Shown: positions 1 through 11,694, numbered from the stretch's first letter. The stretch is 64,000 nucleotides of DNA from Hofstenia miamia (GCA_004352715.1 SCFE01000102.1:78224-142223), one strand, 5' to 3'. Notes: a model not told the origin generated them from the sequence alone. Numbers and translations are program-made.

Positions 1-95
1 CGCACATACAATCACCTAAGAAAATGAGCGATGTGGCGTGATTTGAAACTGCTCTTGCTACCAATCCCATTGTCTAACCGTAGCCTGAGCAGCAA
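1..95. repeat. Dispersed repeat fragment shared with 16945-17035
   Basis: The first 95 bases align with 16945-17035: both contain GCGATGTG, ACTGCTCTTGCTAC, CATTGTCTAACCG and AGCCT in the same order and spacing. Similarity fades after about base 95. The left side is cut by the window edge, so the full repeat cannot be seen. The second copy lies inside the 2.67-kb inverted-repeat element at 15453-18122, so this may be the edge of another copy of that element. Confidence 0.75.
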
Positions 96-1281
96 AGAAA
101 ACTTAATTATCGGTTATGGGGATTACGAGAGTGAAATTTCGGGTACAGGTGAGTGCGTTTACTGGTAAGAAAGTATTTGACAAGCGAATGGCCTCTCTAC
201 CCGCAAATCAGTGATAGCAATGTATTGGGGTATTTTAATTATGACAGGTTACTTCGTTGCAGTCAGATAAAAATGTTCTGACTATTCTGAGATGCTATAA
301 CAAAAACACAACCGTGTAGTTGGACAGCAAGGAAAATTGCAGTTTCGGATAAGGATTACGTGTACAAAATTATTTTTGACAGGCGCATGCTTCATTAAAG
401 AAAGGTTACCAACACATTATTAATGTAAACTCATAGTGAGTTTACAAAATATTTCCTGGACATTTTTTACAAATTTGTATTTTTATAGGCATCAAGTTGC
501 AATATTCAGTTATAGTTGTTCGTTTTTAGAGCAAGCATGCATGTGCATATAGGCATACAACCAGAACGCATTGCTCTTAACTAGATTTTTTTATACTTTT
601 TTCGACGCAATGTACAAATATATTTGCGAATCACGATCGCGGATCATGGTGGTTCACATGGCAAACATAAGTGACCCGTGGAAACCTTCTTATTCTCTGA
701 GATAATTCATGATCCTCTCGGACAGACAGATGGACTATTCACAATTATTTTATTAAAAATGCAATTATTTATTACCCCTCGAGATACACAAGTCATAAAT
801 TTATATCCTGGATTAACTAGCGCATTATGTACTGCACCACAAAAACATTTAGGAGGAGATACAATTCTTCATCCTTCCTTGCACATTTCAGAGGTGTCAT
901 GTGGATGACCCATAATAACAAAGGAAAATAATAGCAACGAAAGCTGCTTTTTAAAGAAATTATAAACTTTGATTAAATTCTCATTGATTTAGTCTGCTAG
1001 TCAAGCAAAAGATAATCAGATAATTATGGTTGCAATTGAAAATTAAGTGAAAAAATTATTTTCATTGCCGCTCCAGTAAATTTACTTCAAACAAAGTTTA
1101 AGTTTGACTGGAAATAAATCCAGGACTCTAATGGATTAAAATAACTTTTCACATGTTTTTTGATTTACTACAGTATAATACTGAGGTAAATGTGTGTTTA
1201 GTAGATATTTATGTATGAAATTAAAGCTAGTAGACGTTATCTGTGTGAAAACAGGCATGATGTTTAAAACAAGAAATAGTA
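96..1281. other. AT-rich stretch without recognised features
   Basis: No domain, RNA gene or clear repeat was seen. A 76-codon open frame at 678-908 (+) has no recognisable motif and its composition matches its surroundings, so it is not called as a gene. Confidence 0.6.
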
Positions 1282-1354
1282 ACTTAGGCCAGGCATTGGC
1301 AAAAAAATCGATTGCACTTTGCGAATTGCAACTCCTTGCAATCAATCGAGTTGA

Positions 1355-2085
1355 TTGCAAGGTTTTACAATCTCCAATCATTCATTGCAAAAAGTGCAAT
1401 TATTGCAATTGGTACATTCACTGGCAACGAAAAGACGGTCACGTTTCAGTACTTCAGTGGAAAATGCGTTTCAAATTAAGTGGAGATGCAAATTCAGGAA
1501 TTTCGTCACACAGTGGGAGAAAACGGGCTACAGCAACCTGTTTAGACACATGGACACGCAACATTCAGAGCATTCGACATATTCCAACCAGGCTATTTTG
1601 AACTTTCGCAAGCAGATCAGTCGAAAAGGAAGCACCTATTTTGACTGGATTAGGTGGGTGTGCTGTGGTCCTAAGCCGTTCACCTTTGTTGAAGACAAAC
1701 TTACGCGGGCCTATATGAACCTAGAGCTGATTTCCATGAAAAGTTTAAAGAAATAGATGGATCTCCTCTGTAAATAAGTTGAATGTGAAATTAGGGTTTT
1801 AATTCGCGACGCTTTGGCCGTTGATGGCTGGCCTTCCCAGTCTACCCACTTCTTAGGGGTGTTTGATATTATTCGAAATGCGGATGCTTACGAAACATTT
1901 TTGCTTGGATTTAGCCCACTACAGATGAAGTAAAGTTTTACCACTAGAGATCACCTTGAGTACATCGAGTGGGTTCTTACGCTGTACAGGAAGACGCGGA
2001 AAATGCTGTCGCATTAATCGCCGACAATTGTGAGACCAACAAAATACTGGCTAATTTATTAAAGAAGGAAAAAAAGAAATCGTAT
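1355..2085 (+). pseudogene. hAT transposase, N-terminal and catalytic part (degenerate)
   Basis: hAT transposases cut and paste DNA through an RNase H-like DDE fold. The first open frame (1355-1756) carries a BED-type zinc-finger signature, KTGYSNLFRHMDTQH, followed by PFTFVEDKLTRAYMNLELIS, a segment typical of hAT proteins just after the finger. The frame then has a stop at 1754-1756 and another shortly after, but continues with IRDALAVDGWPSQSTHFLGV. That is the conserved VDGW block holding the first catalytic Asp, with the His of the following STHF motif. Another in-frame stop falls near 1930. After a one-base shift near 2000, ADNCETNK appears, the block with the second catalytic Asp. The reading frame then runs into stops, and a LINE fragment follows. 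The copy is inactive. The assignment is by motif order, not by a database search. Confidence 0.88.
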
Positions 2086-2159
2086 ATTTATACAACAAAT
2101 GAAAATATATAGCCATTAGTTATTAAAATAGTTTGTATAGAAGGGAATAAACTGGCTAA

Positions 2160-2780
2160 CATGTCTGCGTTATTTTAGGCGGCGTACACGGAATTTCCCG
2201 GTATAAGGCAAAGTATCAGGAATAATTCTGTGTAGGGTATGGCTAGGATGCGAATCAGCTGCTTTCAAAAGACGAGCACCGACATGGATTCGTCGTGAGT
2301 CTATAATCATAGCACCACTTGTGTGAACAGTCATGATGCGCTGAGCTCTATTACAAATGGGATATAATTTGGAGTTTAGGTAATCAGCTAGCACAGTGAA
2401 AACAGGTGAGCAGTAATCCAGAATGCTAACAATGGTACTGAGAACAACAGCTTTTCAGGGTTCTGAGACAGTATAGTCTTTGAGAGGCTTTCCTAATAGT
2501 GTAGCTGACATGATCGTTCCACTTTAGGTCATGTGATACAATAACACCTAGACGTTTTAAGGAACTAACGATGGAAATGTCGTCAGGTAAAACGTCATCT
2601 TGATTCCTGAAAATCATCTGCTTGCATTTAGATTTGTTCAAAACGACGTCGTTGTCATAGCAAAACCGTTGAATATTGTCATACTCAGGTTCGAGTGCTC
2701 GAGAATTGCGACAAGCCATTGATTGGTTGTGCTTGACACCGTTTTAATTTTGCCGTAAGGGAAATTTACAAATCCTACGA
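2160..2780 (-). pseudogene. Non-LTR retrotransposon (LINE) reverse transcriptase, C-terminal fragment, inserted in the hAT
   Basis: Read on the minus strand, 2719-2426 gives NDVVLNKSKCKQMIFRNQ, then SSLKRLGVIVSHDLKWNDHV and SYTIRKASQRLYCLRTLK. This is the palm-to-thumb region typical of jockey/CR1-like LINE reverse transcriptases. A one-base insertion near 2455 shifts the frame; after it the protein continues AVVLSTIVSILDYCSPVFTV and NSKLYPICNRAQRIMTV, ending in a basic tail VRRLK at about 2170. The catalytic YADD box is not visible; it would lie at or beyond the gap edge at 2781. Such 5'-truncated fragments are common products of LINE insertion, though here the gap hides the upstream limit. 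The fragment separates the hAT catalytic part from its C-terminus, so it inserted after the hAT did. Confidence 0.87.
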
Positions 2781-3307
2781 NNNNNNNNNNNNNNNNNNNN
2801 NNNNNNNNNNNNNNNNNNNNNNNNNNNNNNNNNNNNNNNNNNNNNNNNNNNNNNNNNNNNNNNNNNNNNNNNNNNNNNNNNNNNNNNNNNNNNNNNNNNN
2901 NNNNNNNNNNNNNNNNNNNNNNNNNNNNNNNNNNNNNNNNNNNNNNNNNNNNNNNNNNNNNNNNNNNNNNNNNNNNNNNNNNNNNNNNNNNNNNNNNNNN
3001 NNNNNNNNNNNNNNNNNNNNNNNNNNNNNNNNNNNNNNNNNNNNNNNNNNNNNNNNNNNNNNNNNNNNNNNNNNNNNNNNNNNNNNNNNNNNNNNNNNNN
3101 NNNNNNNNNNNNNNNNNNNNNNNNNNNNNNNNNNNNNNNNNNNNNNNNNNNNNNNNNNNNNNNNNNNNNNNNNNNNNNNNNNNNNNNNNNNNNNNNNNNN
3201 NNNNNNNNNNNNNNNNNNNNNNNNNNNNNNNNNNNNNNNNNNNNNNNNNNNNNNNNNNNNNNNNNNNNNNNNNNNNNNNNNNNNNNNNNNNNNNNNNNNN
3301 NNNNNNN
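2781..3307. other. Assembly gap (527 N)
   Basis: A run of Ns inside the hAT element. It hides the rest of the LINE fragment and the middle of the hAT transposase. Apparent open frames across it are meaningless. Confidence 0.99.
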
Positions 3308-3675
3308 AGTTCATTCTACAGACTTCAAAATGCCTTGGTTAAAATTCAAGATGGAAGCGAAAATCTGTTAGACATTTCCGATAAAGAAGCTGTCAAAATT
3401 CTGGAGAAAGAACTGGCTAAGTCCTCTCTAACAGCGGGAACTGAACAAGAAGATTTTTTTGCTTCTCTCGCAAACAACGGAAACTGGAAAAGGCGGCGAG
3501 TTTAACTTCATCAGCTTATATCAACACAAATTTTGCTTGCCGACGTCGAACCTGTTAGAGAGATTCTTATTAGTTCTGCCGGATTTGCACTTTCTGACAA
3601 ACGCGGGCAGCTACTACCAGTCAACTTGGAAATGCAGCTCTTCTTAAAGGTTAACTCCAAACTGGTCGAAAGAAA
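3308..3675 (+). pseudogene. hAT transposase C-terminal dimerisation domain (degenerate)
   Basis: After the gap, a frame reads FYRLQNALVKIQDGSENLLD and onward as a helical stretch, then shifts. It continues with LADVEPVREILISSAGFALS, then DKRGQLLPVNLEMQLFLKVN. This matches the hAT C-terminal dimerisation motif (P..ER.FS.aG...s.kR..L.P.n.e...FLk.N). An overlapping frame reads LPTSNLLERF, the more intact version of the start of that motif, so a frameshift sits near 3545. The right terminal inverted repeat ends about 140 bp downstream. The domain belongs to the same transposase as the remnant at 1355-2085 and lies in the same orientation. Confidence 0.85.
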
Positions 3676-3825
3676 CTGTAGCCAAACTCAATGCTTAAGA
3701 TTGCAACTCAATTACAATGATTGCAATAATTGATTATAAACATTTGGTGATTGCAATAATTGATTGTAAAGGAGAAAAATTGCAATTTACTATGTATTCG
3801 ATTTTCTCAAATGCCTGACTTAGGC

Positions 3826-5912
3826 CCTTGTGGAACAATGATTAGGAACGAAAATTGCCTTCAATGTCCAAAAATAATTTAAAAAATATGCAACGCATCA
3901 AGTAAATTGTTTTTCTTAAAATGTTTAAATGCGTGTTTTTATTGTCAAATAGCAATGAATAGGGATGAATAGGGAACAGGACCGGGACCTGAAATAACAG
4001 GTCAAACAATTTTTTATTTTAACTACATATAATAATTACCAATTTACCTTTGAAACTATAAATAATAGAATATTCAGGATATATTACAACAATTCTAGTT
4101 TCTGGGCCAAATTGTCTGTTTCAGACAAGTTTTAAAACGTTACTGTACAAAACTTTTGAAATCGGTCAATTTTCATTTTTTCGTTTAATACTTCCTAATG
4201 ATCTATTCTAATGAAAAGTTATGGTTTCTTTCACCTTAGTTTTCTTCAATTTATATCTTAAGGACATGAATGTTATTCATTAAACATTAACATTTGAAAT
4301 ATACTGGCGTAAGCTGAAGTTTTTTGGAAATATGATGACATAAAATAGTAATATTGTCGTTTTCTTAAAATTAGTAAATTATGCTTTCCAAAATTATTGT
4401 TTACTTGAGTATATTTGATTATTTCAGTAAACCTGCATGATGCACTTTGAAATTTTTCAAATTGTTGAATAAAGGATTTTCTTATTATACATGATGTTTC
4501 AAAACTTAGCCTAAATATTTAAAATATCTCAATTTTTAAGAGATGTAATGGATTTCAAACTGACTTCATGCATTCCTACTATTGATTATGACATATTATT
4601 TGAATATTGAAAATCAGCGGCCTTTAACTCCAGTTATGATCTTTGAACTATTACAATTTTAAATGAAAAATAACAAAGCTTTTTATAATTACAAATTAAA
4701 CAAAATTACTGTTTACAATGTTAAATAAGATACAAAAATGCCATAATCTATAGTAGCTGCGTATGAAGTCACGAAAGTGTTCATCGTATTGTATCAAAGT
4801 CAATTGCATCACATTAAGATTAATAATACAAATAAATTTAAGTAACAAAGTACATCATACTGACACTAGATAGATATGCGAGTACTGAACAGAACTATAT
4901 TTTCCATGCTAGTCATTAAATTTTTAAAAGAAATTCACACTAAAAGATCATTCAAACAGCAACGATTGTCGAGTTTTAGTATTTTTTTAAGAGTGTGCTT
5001 TGAAAAATATACATTTAAACCGGTTGCCATAAAACAATAAGTTTTGATGATAGTGTAAATATTATTTTGATTTTTCCAATTTTCCTTATTTACTCTCTAA
5101 ATGAGGATTAACTGCATTTTAAGCCTCCTTCATTATTCAAACACTTGTTTGAAAAAAGCTTGTTTTTCAAATGCGTGCAGAATTGGTAATCATAAAATGA
5201 TAAATATATTTGTTTATTATAAACATAGTCTTACTAATATGTAAAATTAAATAAATGAAATTTAAAAAAAATTGCAAAGACAGAAAATTATTTGCGAATA
5301 CAGAAGGAGATGGAAGAAGAGGTGTGATTACTACTCTTAAAATTTTTTAATAGATTTATGTAAGTGATTGTTAAGACCATCAAGAAGATTAGTAAATATT
5401 GTTTCTATATTGTGCTCTAAGTAGACTATCAATATCATCACAAGAATTCCCTATCTTCACTTATAAATTCTGAAAAACCAGCTTTTTCTTACAAAATATA
5501 ATATTGCAAGGCTTTTCTTTAATTTTCAATAGAGTACCTTAAACTAAACAAAATTTTGTCATGAACATCTAGCACTTAAGAAAGGTATTTTCTAGCTTAC
5601 AAAATGTTTTTTCAAGTTAGCAGCTATCAATTACTTATAAAATCTTATGAATTTTTGAGAGTATAATTTTGCTGAATAGTGCATATGGTTTTTTATTTTT
5701 CTAGAATTGAGTACGATGCAAAATTTTCTTTAATCATGTTTGATATTATCAATTATTTATTAAATTTTTATTTTAAGATGGCAAAGAATTTTTTCAATAT
5801 AAAAAAGCAATTTGTGTTGTAAATCAATAACTATTGAACTTTAATCGGAAGTAATTGTGATAAATTATATATTCAAATTATGTCAAATTCCACTCTTCTA
5901 TACTTTTTGTTA
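3826..5912. other. AT-rich stretch without recognised features
   Basis: No coding region or structural repeat was recognised. A short GC-richer motif near 3960 (TAGGGATGAATAGGGAACAG) resembles a hAT-like MITE end, but no partner end was found. Confidence 0.6.
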
Positions 5913-6935
5913 AAATGCATGCCTTAGTAAATTGCTCAATCAATTTTGTTGGAAAACCATTTTGCACCGCTCTTACAAATATTTCATCTTGCCTTTATCT
6001 AACTCGCAGTAAGATAACAGGTTATCTACAACTAGTCAAGAAGAAATTAAGACAGTAAAATTTATTAAATAAGAATATGTGCGATTTGATTTTTGACTAG
6101 TGGAAAGATGATTTTTCATCAATGAATGACAACAATTGTTAATTATCTTTACAAGAAAATGATTGTATCACTTTCTCTCAATTTATTTGCAAAAACTACA
6201 TGAAAATTTACAAATAACCTCTGAATTGACCTTTGTTATCACCTTTTTTTATTGATAGTTTGTCTTAACGAAAAATCCTAGTTGTGTCACTGAACATTAG
6301 TATGGTATTTTCGGAAGTGTTTTATCCTAATATAATATTCTAATATTTGAGAAAATTGAAAATATTTATAAAAAGTAATCTGGGGAAAAACCTCAACAAT
6401 GTCGTTTCTATCTATCACAATTATAATGATAGATTATTATTAACATTAATATAAATAGAGATCTTGTTTGAAAGCAAGCCTCATTGCTAGAATTAGTGCA
6501 CAATCTAATGAAATAATAACAAAAAATTTGGTTTTTGGCACAGTAAATGCAATTCAGAGACACTGAATATAAGCATTAGAATACGTTGCTCAGAAAGCTT
6601 TTGTGATTGCCAGTGCAAGCAATCAGACGGATAATTAAATAATCTGCTGTATCGCGCTGACAGGCTAATATCATAAATTGATACCACAAAATTCTGCCAA
6701 TTATCCTACATAGAATTATCAGTGTTCAATTTCTTTGTTTGGTTATAACAAAATATGTTACAGGGATTTTATTTAAGAGCATCTATAGCTTGAAATAAAA
6801 AAATAATAAAAATATTAACATAAATAGAGAGATAAAAATTATTATCTAAATAGGACTTGAATCAGGGTGGGGCATGAATGATGCTCTTAAGTAACAGCCT
6901 TAGTTTAATGGAAGGTTCTATTACAAGCTATGCTT
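5913..6935 (+). repeat. Direct duplication, copy 1 (1,023 bp)
   Basis: Near-identical to 6937-7959 at an offset of 1,024 bp. Only a few substitutions were seen, for example AATAATAAC versus AATAACAAC near 6525/7549 and GACGG versus GATGG near 6627/7651. The copies are separated by one N at 6936. Neither has a recognised gene. The single-N join and near identity suggest two haplotypes, or a contig overlap, placed in tandem by the assembler. Confidence 0.95.
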
Positions 6936-6936
6936 N

Positions 6937-7959
6937 AAATGCATGCCTTAGTAAATTGCTCAATCAATTTTGTTGGAAAACCATTTTGCACCGCTCTTAC
7001 AAATATTTCATCTTGCCTTTATCTAACTCGCAGTAAGATAACAGGTTATCTACAACTAGTCAAGAAGAAATTAAGACAGTAAAATTTATTAAATAAGAAT
7101 ATGTGCGATTTGATTTTTGACTAGTGGAAAGATGATTTTTCATCAATGAATGACAACAATTGTTAATTATCTTTACAAGAAAATGATTGTATCACTTTCT
7201 CTCAATTTATTTGCAAAAACTACATGAAAATTTACAAATAACCTCTGAATTGACCTTTGTTATCACCTTTTTTTATTGATAGTTTGTCTTAACGAAAAAT
7301 CCTAGTTGTGTCACTGAACATTAGTATGGTATTTTCGGAAGTGTTTTATCCTAATATAATATTCTAATATTTGAGAAAATTGAAAATATTTATAAAAAGT
7401 AATCTGGGGAAAAACCTCAACAATGTCGTTTCTATCTATCACAATTATAATGATAGATTATTATTAACATTAATATAAATAGAGATCTTGTTTGAAAGCA
7501 AGCCTCATTGCTAGAATTAGTGCACAATCTAATGAAATAACAACAAAAAATTTGGTTTTTGGCACAGTAAATGCAATTCAGAGACACTGAATATAAGCAT
7601 TAGAATACGTTGCTCAGAAAGCTTTTGTGATTGCCAGTGCAAGCAATCAGATGGATAATTAAATAATCTGCTGTATCGCGCTAACAGGCTAATATCATAA
7701 ATTGATACCACAAAATTCTGCCAATTATCCTACATAGAATTATCAGTGTTCAATTTCTTTGTTTGGTTATAACAAAATATGTTACAGGGATTTTATTTAA
7801 GAGCATCTATAGCTTGAAATAAAAAAATAATAAAAATATTAACATAAATAGAGAGATAAAAATTATTATCTAAATAGGACTTGAATCAGGGTGGGGCATG
7901 AATGATGCTCTTAAGTAACAGCCTTAGTTTAATGGAAGGTTCTATTACAAGCTATGCTT
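6937..7959 (+). repeat. Direct duplication, copy 2 (1,023 bp)
   Basis: Second copy of 5913-6935. It starts immediately after the lone N and ends at GCTATGCTT, where sequence continues into unique DNA. The 60-codon open frame on the minus strand in each copy is a chance frame and is not called. Confidence 0.95.
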
Positions 7960-9369
7960 GGAAAATTAACCTGCATTATCAAAGCTAAGTAGTACTTCTT
8001 AATAGGCCATGCATAAGATGTGAGTGAAATTGACAGAGATAAGAATTCCAGTAAATATTTGCAAGTTGTAAAAATCGTTTTTCACTCTTTGAATATTCTT
8101 TCCCAGTTATATACAATTTGAATATATTAATTAATAATTATACACAACGATGAAACGGCAATAATTCAATTTCTACCAGAACCAGATATATTTTAACAGT
8201 TAAAACTCAACTATTATATATATTATTTTACACAAATGCGCAATTTCATGAAAATGAATTATTAGCTAATCATTTGTTGATTAATATTTTGAGATTTCAA
8301 AGACATTTATTTGAAGAAATTAATTGGAATTTTTTAATTAAATGTTGATTTAGAAACATAATAATCTCAATGGAAAATATAAACATAGTCAGTAATTCCC
8401 GGTCAAGCGCAGCACTATTCGTAGCTATATAAACTAGAAATTGAAATGAAATATGATTTATAGGCACAATATTCTAGAGGCGTCGCCTTCTTTTCAAATT
8501 AAGAGGAACTGGGATCAAGTGCTCGTAGAAAGACCTAATTTAAAAAGGACAGTTCAGTATCTTTTTGGATGATACTATTATTTATATTCTATTTCGCCAA
8601 CACAATTCACTGATTATTTGGTACTAATGTAAATTCAATGTACATCTATAACGATTATTAAGTAAAATACAATGAAATTGGCTATAATACATAAAATGAG
8701 AACATTTTTACGTTGTACTTTGTAACTGTTTATTTTTGTAACAATCACTAAGACATTGAAAAATATATGTTAATGAATGGCTTTTAGTGCTTAATCAGAT
8801 AAAATTATTGTTATGCCATTTATTTGTAAGCCTACACATTTATTGAACTACTGCATTGGCTTGGTCTCCTTTATTATTATATACGTTTGAAATTTGCCAG
8901 TTGAGCTTGAGTTTTTCAATAAAAAACTAACAATTTTGAAGTGTGTAAAATATGTCAACATAACTTGAAGCACGTAATTTCAAAATAATGAAAGAAGATT
9001 CAGAACAAAATATTTTTTGCAAAAATTAAAATTTTCAGTTGCGAATCTGACATATATCCTCTTAGAAATTTTGAAGTACACTTTTTACTTAGGCGTACCC
9101 TAAATATAGAAGCAGATTTTTCACATAAATTTAATATAACACTTTCGGTTTCAGTTCAGTTTATTAATTGAAACTAAAAACACTTGAAATATCAGTTACA
9201 TCATTTTTCAAAGGATTAGAATTTTGAGTCAGATCTCTTTGAAAACATTAAATATATTAATTGAACAGTTGAGATTTTATTGATGAAAACAGTTAAGAGA
9301 ATCACTTAAATTTTAGATTAAATAAAGATAAGTTTTCTACGCTCGAAGTAGATTGAATGCTTTTAGATG
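7960..9369. other. AT-rich stretch without recognised features
   Basis: No gene, RNA or structural repeat was recognised. A weak shared phrase (CGAATCTGACATA near 9045) recurs near 11944, linking this edge to the older diverged repeat blocks that follow. Confidence 0.55.
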
Positions 9370-9650
9370 CTAGTTGGTTGGTTTCGATATTTACCAAATC
9401 AAAAATCAAATATAATAGCTAATGCCTTCCCATGATCACAGTGGTAGTTTGGCATGAAAATTGTTGGAATAGAGATAAAAACGTTATTCAATCATTTATT
9501 TAATATTCCCCAAGAGAATTCCCACCAAAATTTTATTTGTTAACTTAATCTATACATGTAAGGATAAGGATTATTAACAATTAATATTTTTATAAATTGA
9601 TTTTCAGTCCTTTTAGTAATTTGTCAGAAAGAATGGTTTTATTAACCTTA
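9370..9650 (+). repeat. Diverged block paralogous to 11695-11990
   Basis: Shares, in order, ATAGCTAATGCCTT, ATGATCAC, ATAGAGATAAAAACGTT, GGATTATTAACAATTAATAT and TTGATTTTCAGT with 11695-11990, with many substitutions and small indels between them. Together with the R1 sequence next to it, this forms an older, naturally diverged duplication, unlike the near-identical artefactual copies nearby. Confidence 0.75.
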
Positions 9651-10440
9651 AGCAGCCTGGCGTCCTTTTTAAAGGACAAACCGTTTTACCACATGCCTTT
9701 ACAAAGAATTTTCTCCAAGCCTATCAACAAATGTGGAAATTTTACGGCATGAGTAGGTCTATTGGAGAACATACTTTAATGCAATGTTGCAAATTTCTAT
9801 TAAAGCGTATTGCTGTCGCATACATGTATGTTGTTGAAAATTTCGAATTTTTGAAAAAGACTTAAATTCTCTCCATGCCTAGTGTTCATGTATTTAGAAG
9901 GTTTTGAACTCATGGAGACAACAAAGAACTTTGACTGGTTTTTGATAGGTACAAAGATATTTAAAACCCTTTGAGACGTGTCGTGCGCAAAGTCATAAGT
10001 CGCAACGTCTCGCCTTGATAGGACAGAGCCAGTATCATGTGGTGCTTTCAGATTGAGTACAGCTTTAATAGTTTTTGACCTATAAGCATTTAAAATTTTT
10101 TTATAGGATCATGGAATTTTTTCAAAAATCCCCAAGCTGCTAAAAGTTAATAATAAATAACTTGAATATTCATCAAACTGTATGAGAATGATGCAGGTTA
10201 GGCTGAAAATTTTGAAAAGTTTTTCGAAATATTTTTGACTTACATTTTGACAAGAAGATGCATCTGTTGGTATACATTTTGGCAAAAGATGCATTTCTCA
10301 TGTACATTTTGCAAAAAAAATGGATCCACTAATTTAGAATTTGGTAAAGGCACATGCTTGATATAAAACACTTTGATTGTTGTCAGCCAAAATGCAAAAA
10401 AAAAATCAAATAATTGGTTAACAATGAATGCTAAACTGTT
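9640..10440 (+). repeat. R1 dispersed repeat, longest copy
   Basis: R1 is an unclassified interspersed repeat with at least seven diverged copies here, all in plus orientation. Shared landmarks in order are ACAAACC, GAATTTTCTCCAA, CTATTGG(A/T)GAACAT, TTGAAAATT, TTTTTGAAAAAG, TTAAATTCTCTCCAT, a TTCA-rich stretch, AAACCCTTTGAG and GCAAAGTCA. This copy continues to about 10440 through GCTTTCAGATTGAG, TTTTGACAAGAAGATGCATC and ACATTTTGCAAAAA. No long open frame and no terminal repeats were seen, so its class is unknown; an ancient DNA-transposon interior or a LINE/SINE tail are both possible. Confidence 0.75.
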
Positions 10441-10686
10441 TTTTGCTAATAACTTTGAAATTGAACATTAACTAATGATTTCATAACTACATACCTATGA
10501 TGACAATATGTATATAAATCTAGGAAAACTGAAATTTAGTTTACCATTTAAGAAACAATAAATTTTTTGAAATGATATTCTGTTGAAATAAAAATAGTAA
10601 TTGAGATAAATGCTTAAATACTCCTTTGTTGTTTTATTTTGAGGTAAAAAATCACAAATATTATATTTTGAATATTAATTGTAGTT
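9983..10686 (+). repeat. Direct duplication, copy 1 (704 bp)
   Basis: Appears identical to 10849-11552 at an offset of 866 bp. It ends at a single N (10687). It overlaps the 3' half of the R1 copy, and each duplicate contains the same chance 61-codon minus-strand frame. Confidence 0.95.
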
Positions 10687-10687
10687 N

Positions 10688-10847
10688 TTTTGACTATAGT
10701 CAAAAGACTAACCGTGTGGCATCCATTTATTTTCGTTTTTTCTATAATTTATGACACTAAAATAGTTTAAAATACATTATTATAATGTACTTCTAAATGT
10801 TTCAACTAAGGCTATGGTTGGTAGACTATGGGATTGGTCACGCGTGT
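10688..10847. other. Misplaced 160-bp segment between two Ns
   Basis: This segment is bounded by single Ns at 10687 and 10848 and is identical to 16793-16952, at an offset of 6,105 bp. It contains one arm of the palindromic MITE at 15789-16829 plus its right flank. It sits exactly between two identical direct repeats. The simplest reading is a small contig inserted in the wrong place during scaffolding. Confidence 0.9.
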
Positions 10848-10848
10848 N

Positions 10849-11552
10849 GTGCGCAAAGTCATAAGTCGCAACGTCTCGCCTTGATAGGACAGAGCCAGTA
10901 TCATGTGGTGCTTTCAGATTGAGTACAGCTTTAATAGTTTTTGACCTATAAGCATTTAAAATTTTTTTATAGGATCATGGAATTTTTTCAAAAATCCCCA
11001 AGCTGCTAAAAGTTAATAATAAATAACTTGAATATTCATCAAACTGTATGAGAATGATGCAGGTTAGGCTGAAAATTTTGAAAAGTTTTTCGAAATATTT
11101 TTGACTTACATTTTGACAAGAAGATGCATCTGTTGGTATACATTTTGGCAAAAGATGCATTTCTCATGTACATTTTGCAAAAAAAATGGATCCACTAATT
11201 TAGAATTTGGTAAAGGCACATGCTTGATATAAAACACTTTGATTGTTGTCAGCCAAAATGCAAAAAAAAAATCAAATAATTGGTTAACAATGAATGCTAA
11301 ACTGTTTTTTGCTAATAACTTTGAAATTGAACATTAACTAATGATTTCATAACTACATACCTATGATGACAATATGTATATAAATCTAGGAAAACTGAAA
11401 TTTAGTTTACCATTTAAGAAACAATAAATTTTTTGAAATGATATTCTGTTGAAATAAAAATAGTAATTGAGATAAATGCTTAAATACTCCTTTGTTGTTT
11501 TATTTTGAGGTAAAAAATCACAAATATTATATTTTGAATATTAATTGTAGTT
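10849..11552 (+). repeat. Direct duplication, copy 2 (704 bp)
   Basis: Second copy of 9983-10686. It begins right after the N at 10848 with GTGCGCAAAGTCATAAG and ends at 11552, where unique sequence resumes. Confidence 0.95.
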
Positions 11553-11694
11553 TATAATAAAATTTCAAAATTTCTAAGAATTTGAAATTTTATGAAGGGC
11601 TTTTCAATACGCCTTTTGCTTTTAAATATCTTAAGAAACATTATATACATAAAATTCTAGAAATGCATAAACCAATGGCGTTTATTATCTAAAA

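Larger units (their letters stand above)
1290..3817 (+). mobile_element. Full-length but degenerate hAT DNA transposon with perfect 8-bp target duplication
   Basis: The left end begins CAGGCATTGGCAAAAAAATC at 1290. The reverse complement of the right end begins CAGGCATTTGAGAAAATCG at 3817, giving imperfect terminal inverted repeats of about 20 bp. The element is flanked by an exact 8-bp duplication, ACTTAGGC, at 1282-1289 and 3818-3825, which is the hAT hallmark. Both subterminal zones (about 1308-1410 and 3700-3785) are crowded with ATTGCAA/TTGCAAT words in both orientations, as expected for transposase-binding subterminal repeats. Inside lie remnants of a hAT transposase (BED finger, catalytic region and C-terminal dimerisation domain), a minus-strand LINE fragment and a 527-bp assembly gap. 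Stop codons and frameshifts show that this copy is not autonomous. Confidence 0.93.

Noticed and set aside
2775-3314. Open frame across the first gap
   Set aside because: Made almost entirely of Ns.
6505-6687. 60-codon minus-strand frame repeated at 7529-7711
   Set aside because: Conserved only because the 1,023-bp block is duplicated; no domain, so not evidence of coding.
10109-10294. 61-codon minus-strand frame repeated at 10975-11160
   Set aside because: Lies within the duplicated R1 sequence; other R1 copies do not keep the frame open.
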